A stretch of 11,560 bases of DNA from Rhodoferax sp. Lineage in GTDB: Bacteria > Pseudomonadota > Gammaproteobacteria > Burkholderiales > Burkholderiaceae_C. The translations under genes and the position numbers were made by a program. Of the stretch, positions 6,339 to 11,560 are shown piece after piece. Below the pieces are notes generated by a model. That model made no database searches. It had not been told where the DNA came from and was given only the letters and a program-made list of their open reading frames with translations. Numbering within the stretch: the first letter of the stretch is position 1; each line of letters opens with the position of its first letter. The DNA lies in assembly GCA_021737905.1 (NCBI GenBank), contig JAIPDA010000060.1:1-11560 (forward strand), written 5' to 3'.

Positions 6339-6619
6339 CAGGTGTTTTCCACTTCAAAAAGACTGCTGCGGAGGGTGCCGCCTTTGGCCTTGGGCGCGGA
6401 CTTTTTAAGCTGACTGAGCTGGGCTTTGGTGAGGGCACCTTCATCGGCCTCGTATTGCGGCAAGAATTTGGTGGCCAGCTCGTGCAGGGCCAAGTGAATC
6501 ACCTGCGTCTCATCAACGCCCAGCACCTCCGCCAAGCGCTTGGTGGTTGTACGCGTCACGCCTGTTGCGCTGTCCTGCGGGCGGTATCGAAAGGCGATTT
6601 GGGCTGTGGCGGTTTTCAT
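6338..6619 (-). CDS. Antitoxin partner of PemK/MazF-like toxin (ribbon-helix-helix-like)
   Basis: Encodes 93 residues from the ATG at 6619, chosen because GAGGAG (6627-6632) lies 7 nt upstream. A longer reading from 6637 would start before this Shine-Dalgarno. The N-terminal half (ATAQIAFRYRP, then GVTRTTTKRLAEVLGVDETQVIHLALHELA) has the strand plus two-helix character of a ribbon-helix-helix DNA-binding domain. The C-terminal part is charged (QLSQLKKSAPKAKGG) and probably wraps the toxin. It overlaps the toxin by one base. As with most type II antitoxins it is expected to repress its own promoter; the perfect palindrome at 6636-6660 fits that. Assignment rests on gene order, size and fold pattern rather than a strong family match. 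Confidence 0.78.
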   Translation of the reverse strand: MKTATAQIAFRYRPQDSATGVTRTTTKRLAEVLGVDETQVIHLALHELATKFLPQYEADEGALTKAQLSQLKKSAPKAKGGTLRSSLFEVENT

Positions 6620-6635
6620 GTTTTGGCTCCTCAAC

Positions 6636-6660
6636 ATTTGATATCTTTAAGATATCAAAT
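6636..6660. promoter_or_regulatory. Perfect 25-bp palindrome, antitoxin operator
   Basis: Arms ATTTGATATCTT and AAGATATCAAAT are exact reverse complements around a single central T at 6648. It lies 16 bp upstream of the antitoxin start and covers the predicted -10 box, so a bound dimeric repressor would block transcription. Confidence 0.8.
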
Positions 6661-6677
6661 AGGCCATGGGCTGTCAA
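6649..6677 (-). promoter_or_regulatory. Sigma70-type promoter of the PemK-like module
   Basis: Read leftward, a perfect -35 TTGACA (6672-6677) is followed by a 17-bp spacer and a -10 TATCTT (6649-6654, four of six consensus bases). The -10 lies inside the palindromic operator. GAGGAG and the antitoxin ATG follow at normal distances. Confidence 0.7.
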
Positions 6678-6754
6678 CAAATAATGTTTCTAAACCCAGC
6701 CATACTCTGGCATCAAGTGGAAACGGGCTCTCAGCCAGATTCTTCAATTAATAA

Positions 6755-6784
6755 ACCAAAATTGTACAAATCAGCATTTTTGGT
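6755..6784. promoter_or_regulatory. Inverted repeat before hipB, candidate HipB operator
   Basis: ACCAAAA (6755-6761) and TTTTGGT (6778-6784) are complementary arms; similarity continues outward as AATAA/TTATT with one extra base on the left. A perfect TTGTACAA (6762-6769) lies just inside the left arm. The position, 13-42 bp before the hipB start, suits an autoregulatory operator. The promoter boxes here are weak (TTGTAC, 17 bp, TATTCT). Confidence 0.45.
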
Positions 6785-6796
6785 TATTCTTGGTGA

Positions 6797-7123
6797 ATGC
6801 CCAAAGCCGCTCAAGCCGTCCTTAACCTGCCCGGTTCCGCCCTAGTCTCCCTGGAGATGCTCGGTGAGCACCTGCGCCTGGCTCGCCTGCGGCGCAAAGA
6901 GTCGCTGCGCTCTTGGGCACTGCGCATGAATGTTTCGGTGCCAACCCTGACGGCGATGGAAAAAGGCGACCCGCGCGTCAGCATGGGTGTGTACGCCACG
7001 GCCTTGTGGCTCATGGGGCGGGATGAGGCGCTGCGCGAACTTGCAGCGCCCGAGAACGACACCCAGGCGCTGGCCAAAGAGATGCTGGTGATACAGACCA
7101 AGGGTAAAAAGCGCCATGGCTGA
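6797..7123 (+). CDS. hipB: HipB-like XRE-family antitoxin
   Basis: Encodes 108 residues with a Cro/C1-type helix-turn-helix over about residues 22-62: LGEHLRLARLRRKESLRSWA, then VSVPTLTAMEKGDPRVSMG, the typical helix 2-turn-helix 3 and following loop. The C-terminal part (DEALRELAAPENDTQALAKEM) is helical, ending in a basic tail. Its stop overlaps the hipA start by 8 bp, the usual coupling of hipBA modules. HipB-type antitoxins bind operator DNA, repress the operon and inhibit the HipA kinase. Shine-Dalgarno complementarity before the ATG is poor (TGGTGA). If the weak TATTCT at 6785-6790 is the -10 box, the transcript would begin almost at the start codon. The antitoxin call depends strongly on the downstream hipA. 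Confidence 0.88.
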   Translation: MPKAAQAVLNLPGSALVSLEMLGEHLRLARLRRKESLRSWALRMNVSVPTLTAMEKGDPRVSMGVYATALWLMGRDEALRELAAPENDTQALAKEMLVIQTKGKKRHG

Positions 7124-8351
7124 GGCTTATCAACCCCAAGATGCCATGAGTTTGTGGTGGCTTGGCGCCCCTGCCGGCCTGCCGCGCCTGATTGGTCAAT
7201 TGTTTCTGGCCGAAAGCCATCGCAAAGTGGGTCTGGAATATGACCCGGCATGGCTGCAGAACGGCTTTGCGCTGAGCGAAGACCTGCCGCTGGCCCGCGG
7301 TGTGTTTTTACCCAAAGAGCGGGACATGGCGGCGGGTGCCGTGGACGACGCGCGCCCGGACCGCTGGGGGGAGCGGGTGATTCGCAGCCTTTACAAACCA
7401 GCCCGGCTGTCGGTGTTGGAATATCTTTACTTTGGGGGCGAGAACCGCTTCGGGGCCTTGGGCGTGTCGCTGGACCCGGCCAACTACCAGCCCAGCGGCG
7501 ACGGCGTCTTGGCCAGCCTAGAAAACCTGCCGGACATGGAACGCGCCATCGCCGCCATTTTGGCGGGTGAAAACCTCAGCGAACCCTTGGCCCGGCTGGT
7601 CAAGCCCGGCCCCTCGTTTGGGGGTGCGCGGCCCAAATCACTCATTGAAATGGAGGGCGCGCAGTGGGTGCTGAAGTTCTCCGAAGGGGAAGACTTCAAT
7701 ACCGAACTGGTGGAACACGCGACCATGCGCCTGGCGGCTCAATGCGGCATCGATGTGGCGCAAACTCGGGCACTGCCCCTGCCGCAAAGACATGCGCTTG
7801 CCGTCAAGCGCTTTGATCGATCAGGTGCGCAACGATCGCACGTGATCTCTGCCAACACGGTGCTGCGGGCTGCGGGCTTGCCCATGGGCTACCCCGAATT
7901 AGCGCAGTGCATGCGCCGCATAGCGCGGGCTGATGCCATCCGCACCCAGCAAAAAGAGTTGTTCCGGCGCATGGTGTTCAACATCTTGATCGACAACACA
8001 GACGACCACGAAAAGAACCACGCCTTCGTGCGGGCGGCAGATGGTTTCTATGACCTCTCGCCGGCCTACGATGTGGTGCCGTCAGTCCAGGGCCTGGGCC
8101 AACAGCAGCTTCGGGTGGGCAAGCGCGAAGCTGAGTCCTCTATTGAGAACGCCTTGTCAGAGGTACAGGCTTTTGGATTGAGCAAAGATGCGGCGGTCGA
8201 GGTGGTCAAACAGCTCGCCATCGCCGTGGATGGGTGGCAAGCACACTTGCGGTCGCTGGGGGTCAAAGAGCGCGACCTGGAGATGATGGCGCAGTACATC
8301 GATGGCCCGTATTTAAAAGCGCAACGGGCTGCGTTCAGCCAGCCGAAGTGA
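7116..8351 (+). CDS. hipA: HipA-family serine/threonine kinase toxin
   Basis: Encodes 411 residues, a little shorter than E. coli HipA (440). The N-terminal subdomain occupies about residues 15-125, with the conserved ARPDRWGERV at 79-88. The kinase core follows: Gly-rich loop GPSFGGARPKSL (165-176), in which S167 may match the autophosphorylated Ser150 of E. coli HipA; K187 in WVLKFS; VKRFDR at 230-235; NILIDNTDDHEKN at 289-301 with catalytic D296; and LSPAYDVVPS with Mg-binding D319. All active-site elements appear intact. In the family, HipA phosphorylates a translation component (GltX in E. coli; other tRNA-related targets in homologues) and causes growth arrest until neutralised by HipB. 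The start overlaps hipB by 8 bp. The target here is not predictable from sequence. Confidence 0.93.
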   Translation: MAEAYQPQDAMSLWWLGAPAGLPRLIGQLFLAESHRKVGLEYDPAWLQNGFALSEDLPLARGVFLPKERDMAAGAVDDARPDRWGERVIRSLYKPARLSVLEYLYFGGENRFGALGVSLDPANYQPSGDGVLASLENLPDMERAIAAILAGENLSEPLARLVKPGPSFGGARPKSLIEMEGAQWVLKFSEGEDFNTELVEHATMRLAAQCGIDVAQTRALPLPQRHALAVKRFDRSGAQRSHVISANTVLRAAGLPMGYPELAQCMRRIARADAIRTQQKELFRRMVFNILIDNTDDHEKNHAFVRAADGFYDLSPAYDVVPSVQGLGQQQLRVGKREAESSIENALSEVQAFGLSKDAAVEVVKQLAIAVDGWQAHLRSLGVKERDLEMMAQYIDGPYLKAQRAAFSQPK

Positions 8352-8387
8352 TGGCCCGCCCATGACCGGGTCCAACTTTCTCGGATG

Positions 8388-8409
8388 AAAAAAATGGGTT
8401 CTGACCCCA
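8388..8409 (-). terminator. Terminator of the EamA-family gene
   Basis: Read leftward just after the stop codon, TGGGGTCAGAACCCA (8395-8409) folds into a short stem (TGGG/CCCA plus one inner pair) and is followed by seven T (8388-8394). The core also resembles the GGGGTCAGA-type palindromes found as dispersed repeats in proteobacteria, so it may be a repeat acting as a terminator. Confidence 0.5.
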
Positions 8410-8410
8410 A

Positions 8411-9466
8411 TTAACTATGCCGGTGCTGGTGGTGCGCATCCGGCACATGCGGGTGAATATGGCGTTGCGGTGCGTGTTGGTGCCAGTGGCTGTGCGGGCC
8501 GGTGGGCATGTCGGTATGGGTGTGCTGGTGGTGGCCGTCGTCGTGTGTGTGGGCGTGTTCGTGGTCCAGGGCTTCGTGCGTGTGTTCATGTGCGTGGGAT
8601 TCGGCCAGGTGCAGCAGCACGCCCAGCAGCATCAGCGCGCCGCCGGCGGCCAGCAGCCAGCTGCTGCTGCGCTCGCCCATGGCCAGCGCGGCCAGCGCGC
8701 CTATGAAAGGCGCAAAGGCAAAGACAGAGCCGGTGCGACCGGCGCCGAATTCGCGTTGGGCCAGCAGGTACAGGCGCAGGCTCAGGCCGTAGCCCGTAGC
8801 GCCCACTGCCAGCAGGGCCAGTGCCGCAGTGGCTGGCGGCCAGGCCTCGCCGGCCAACCCCGCCAGCGCAAAGCTGGCGGCAGCGCCGATGGCGGCCTTG
8901 ACCAGCACCACCTGCGACGGGTCGCGCTCGGCCACGGCGCGTGAGAGCGTGTTGTCTATGCCCCAGGCGGCGGTGGCGGCCAGCACCGCCAGCAGCCCTA
9001 GCAATTGCACGCGCCCGACCAGTCCTTGCTCCAGCACCAGCGCCAGACCGCCGGCCAGCAGCAAGGCCATGGCCAGGGCGACGCGCCGGTCCAGCGTTTC
9101 GCCGTACAAGCGCCAGGCCAGCAGCACGGTGAAGGCGGCTTCAAGGCTAAGCATGAGCGATGCGCTGGAGCCACTGGTGTGCTGCAAACCCCAGGCCAGT
9201 GCCACTGGGCCGATGACGGCGCCCAGGGCGGCCATGGCCAGCAGGCGCGGCATGTCGCTGCGGCGCAAGCGCGCTTCACGGCTGGCCGGTTGGCGCAGGG
9301 CCAGGCCGACCAGCGCGGCGCCTGCGTACAGCAAGGCGGCCGTGGCAAACGCACCCAGCCCCCGGCCGAAGTGCTGCACCAGCGGCGTGCTCAGGCCAAA
9401 CAGCAGCGCTGCCAGCAAGGCCAGAAGACCGCCACGCAAGGCGGGTGAAGGAGTTCGTTCAGTCAT
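8411..9466 (-). CDS. EamA/DMT-family permease with histidine-rich C-terminal tail
   Basis: Encodes 351 residues from the ATG at 9466; an ATG at 9490 would add eight. About ten hydrophobic segments form two EamA-like halves: the first from LLALLAALLFGLSTPL to LLLAGGLALVLEQG, the second from LLGLLAVLAATAAWGIDNTLSR to LAAGGALMLLGVLLHL. EamA carriers are inner-membrane drug/metabolite transporters that often export amino acids or other small molecules. The E in LSLEAAFTVLLAWRLYGE and the second-half PFIGALAALAMGE are typical. After the last membrane segment comes a 60-residue tail with 23 histidines (HAHEHTHEALDHEHAHTH and onward), likely to bind Zn, Ni, Co or Cu. This suggests metal transport, metal buffering or metal-gated activity, but the substrate is unknown. 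The gene is divergent from the DsbD/ScsB-like gene, with 30 bp between starts. Confidence 0.9.
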   Translation of the reverse strand: MTERTPSPALRGGLLALLAALLFGLSTPLVQHFGRGLGAFATAALLYAGAALVGLALRQPASREARLRRSDMPRLLAMAALGAVIGPVALAWGLQHTSGSSASLMLSLEAAFTVLLAWRLYGETLDRRVALAMALLLAGGLALVLEQGLVGRVQLLGLLAVLAATAAWGIDNTLSRAVAERDPSQVVLVKAAIGAAASFALAGLAGEAWPPATAALALLAVGATGYGLSLRLYLLAQREFGAGRTGSVFAFAPFIGALAALAMGERSSSWLLAAGGALMLLGVLLHLAESHAHEHTHEALDHEHAHTHDDGHHQHTHTDMPTGPHSHWHQHAPQRHIHPHVPDAHHQHRHS

Positions 9467-9496
9467 GCCGCTATTTTGCCGCCGTATCATCCGGCC

Positions 9497-11560
9497 ATGC
9501 CTTTGACTTCTGCTCTTATTTCTGCGCGCCTTTCATACGCCCTGCGGCGGGCCTTGTTGGCCGCAGCCTTGCCTCTTTGCTTGTGGGGCGCGCAAGCCAC
9601 AGCGCAAAGCGTGTTGCCCGGCAGCGCCGCCAAGTTAAGCAGCGTGGTGACAACGTCTGAGGTACGCGCCGAATTGCTGGCGCATGCGCCGCAAGGCGTG
9701 GCCGCAGGCCAGCCGCTCTGGCTGGGTTTGCAAATCACGCACCAGCCCGAGTGGCACACCTACTGGAAGAACCCGGGCGACTCTGGCCTGCCCACCGTGC
9801 TGGAGTGGACGCTGCCGGCCGGCGTGACAGCCGCTGACATTGCCTGGCCTACGCCTAAAAAAATTCCCATTGGCAACCTGGCCAATTACGGTTACGAAGG
9901 CACGGTCTTGCTGCCGGTGCCGCTGACGGTGGTGCCCGGTTTCAAAGACGAGCAGCTGAGCGTGCGGCTCAAAGCTTCGTGGTTGGTGTGCCGGCGCGAA
10001 TGCATTCCGCAAGAAGGCGAGTTTGTCTTGAATGTGCCGGCGCGCAGTTCTTACGCGACGCAGGCCGCAGCCTTTGACGCGGCGCGCCAGGCCAGCCCCC
10101 AGGCGCTCACAGGCGGCAGCGGGCAGGCCACGCCAGAAGACAAGCTATTGCGCGTGTCGGTGACCGGCCTGCCTTCCAACCTGCACGGCAAAGCGCTTGA
10201 ATTTTTTCCGGAAACCACCGGCGTGACCGAGCCGGCCGGCGTCATCACGCAGGGCTGGCAAGGCGGCGTGTGGACGGCGCAAGTGCCGCTGTCTGCGCTG
10301 CGCAGCGAGAGCCCGACACAGCTGCCGGTGGTGCTGGCGCTGGCCAATGGCAGCCAGGGTAAGCAGGCCTGGCGCATGGAATTGCCGGTGCAAGGCAACT
10401 GGCCGGCCGTGGCGCCTGTGGCTGCGGTGTCGCCCGCGCTGCAAGCGGCACTCAAAGCCAACCTGAACCAAGCCACGCCCGCGCCGTTGGGGGCCTGGCT
10501 GCTGGCGCTGTTGGGCGCGTTTGTGGGCGGCTTGATTTTGAACCTGATGCCTTGCGTGTTTCCGGTGCTGGCCATCAAGATGGTTGGTTTTGTGCAGGTC
10601 AAAGACCGTGCTGCCAGACTGCGCTCTGGCGCGGCTTACACCGCCGGGGTGGTGCTGTCGTTTTTGGCGCTGGGCGGCTTGCTGCTGGTGCTGCGCGCGG
10701 CCGGCGAACAACTGGGCTGGGGCTTTCAGTTGCAAAGCCCGGCGGTGGTGGCGGGCCTGGCCTTGCTGTTTACGTTGCTGGGCCTGAACCTGGCGGGCTT
10801 GTTTGAGTTTGGCCAGCTGCTGCCCAGCCGCTTGGCCGGCCTGCAAGCCCAAAGCCCGACCGTCAATGACTTTTTGTCGGGCGTATTGGCTACTGCGATT
10901 GCCTCGCCTTGCACCGCGCCTTTCATGGGTGCTTCGCTGGGCTTGGCGGTGGGCTTGCCGGCCGCGCAGGCGCTGGCCGTGTTTGCCGCCATTGGCCTGG
11001 GCATGGCGCTGCCTTATGCGCTGGCCAGTGCGCTGCCCGCGGTAGCGCGCGTGATGCCGCGGCCGGGGCCTTGGATGGTTGGCTTTCGCCAGTTGATGGC
11101 TTTCCCGATGTTTGCCACTGTGGTCTGGCTGGTCTGGGTGCTGGGCCAGCAAAGCGGCATTGACGGCGCGGGCGCGTTGCTGGGCTTGTTGGTGTTGCTG
11201 GCGCTGCTGGTTTGGGCTTTCACGCTGCAGGGGCGGCCGCGCACGCTGGCCGTGGCGGCGGTGCTGGCCTTGAACGCCTGGGCCTGGTGGGCCGCCGGTG
11301 CGCTGCTGCTCACGCCGCCGCCTGCCGGGCCGACTGCGACTGTGGCCGCCACCGAGCGCTGGCAGCCCTGGGCTCCAGGGCGCGTGGCCGAGCTCAATGC
11401 CCAGGGGCGCAGCGTGATGGTGGACTTCACCGCCGCCTGGTGCGTGACCTGCCAGTACAACAAAAAAACAGCGCTGGCCAACAGCGCCGTGCTGGCCGAT
11501 GTAGACGCTAAAAAAGTGGCCCTGCTGCGTGCCGACTGGACGCGCCGCGACCCGGCCGTG
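9497..11560 (+). CDS. DsbD/ScsB-like thiol-disulfide interchange protein (3' end beyond window)
   Basis: The reading frame is open from the ATG at 9497 to the window edge, giving 688 residues with no stop. The N-terminus MPLTSALISARLSYALRRALLAAALPLCLWGAQATAQS is a signal peptide. A periplasmic DsbD-N/ScsB-like domain (about 50-310) follows, with C165 and C169 in WLVCRRECIPQEG. Next is a CcdA-like membrane domain (about 330-605) with the paired redox cysteines in LNLMPCVFP (C353) and ASPCTAPFMG (C472). A thioredoxin domain starts near 620, with WCVTC (C649, C652). This layout carries electrons from cytoplasmic thioredoxin across the inner membrane to periplasmic substrates. The CxxxC N-terminal motif is closer to ScsB-type than to classical DsbD. 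Only the end of the thioredoxin domain is missing. The start 30 bp from the divergent permease implies promoters inside or overlapping the opposite gene. Confidence 0.92.
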   Translation, partial: MPLTSALISARLSYALRRALLAAALPLCLWGAQATAQSVLPGSAAKLSSVVTTSEVRAELLAHAPQGVAAGQPLWLGLQITHQPEWHTYWKNPGDSGLPTVLEWTLPAGVTAADIAWPTPKKIPIGNLANYGYEGTVLLPVPLTVVPGFKDEQLSVRLKASWLVCRRECIPQEGEFVLNVPARSSYATQAAAFDAARQASPQALTGGSGQATPEDKLLRVSVTGLPSNLHGKALEFFPETTGVTEPAGVITQGWQGGVWTAQVPLSALRSESPTQLPVVLALANGSQGKQAWRMELPVQGNWPAVAPVAAVSPALQAALKANLNQATPAPLGAWLLALLGAFVGGLILNLMPCVFPVLAIKMVGFVQVKDRAARLRSGAAYTAGVVLSFLALGGLLLVLRAAGEQLGWGFQLQSPAVVAGLALLFTLLGLNLAGLFEFGQLLPSRLAGLQAQSPTVNDFLSGVLATAIASPCTAPFMGASLGLAVGLPAAQALAVFAAIGLGMALPYALASALPAVARVMPRPGPWMVGFRQLMAFPMFATVVWLVWVLGQQSGIDGAGALLGLLVLLALLVWAFTLQGRPRTLAVAAVLALNAWAWWAAGALLLTPPPAGPTATVAATERWQPWAPGRVAELNAQGRSVMVDFTAAWCVTCQYNKKTALANSAVLADVDAKKVALLRADWTRRDPAV

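Noticed and set aside
5934..8351. PemK-like module and hipBA as one operon
   Set aside because: The modules are on opposite strands with their own control elements; only the intergenic region is shared.
8417..8944. Plus-strand 175-codon frame antisense to the His-rich tail
   Set aside because: Its Val/Gly/Gln-rich composition is the shadow of His codons and high GC on the minus strand; the permease frame has clear membrane segments.
10145..11152. Minus-strand 335-codon frame
   Set aside because: Gln/Arg/His-rich antisense shadow of the DsbD/ScsB-like gene, which has conserved redox motifs in the plus frame.

Overview
The window looks like chromosomal DNA of a high-GC betaproteobacterium, most likely Burkholderiales and Comamonadaceae-like. 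This rests on codon use strongly biased to G/C at third positions in the flanking genes, the family content (creatininase-like hydrolase, B12-binding radical SAM/DUF4080 protein, ScsB/DsbD-like reductase, EamA permease) and REP-like hairpin repeats of a kind common in that group. No rRNA, tRNA, CRISPR array, transposase or integrase was recognised.

Left part (1-2744, minus strand): a creatininase-family amidohydrolase lies downstream of a long B12-binding/radical SAM protein. The gap between them (about 839-1120) is filled with six hairpin elements. They are one repeat family in both orientations, with stem sequences that differ yet keep pairing. The last copy encodes the C-terminal tail and stop codon of the radical SAM protein.

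Middle part (2820-5440): three minus-strand genes in visibly AT-richer DNA encode an HNH/zinc-finger-like protein, a DUF4145 protein, and a winged-helix-like protein with a Gly/Gln/Ser-rich segment and a helical tail. They look like accessory genes. Their roles are unknown and any joint function is inference. A 320-base gene-free stretch follows, with inverted repeats upstream of the winged-helix gene.

Right-middle part (5441-8410): a small exported TPR-like protein is followed by two toxin-antitoxin modules placed back to back. A PemK/MazF-like toxin with its antitoxin reads leftward and a HipB/HipA pair reads rightward, from a shared 177-bp control region. The leftward module has a clear promoter (TTGACA, 17 bp, TATCTT) whose -10 box lies inside a perfect 25-bp palindrome, a convincing autoregulatory operator. 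The rightward module has weaker palindromes before hipB.

Right part (8388-11560): an EamA/DMT-family permease with an extreme histidine-rich C-terminal tail (23 His in 60 residues) ends at a hairpin plus T-run terminator. It is divergent, with only about 30 bp between starts, from a DsbD/ScsB-like thiol-disulfide reductase. That reductase gene is open to the right edge and encodes 688 residues here, including the thioredoxin WCVTC motif.
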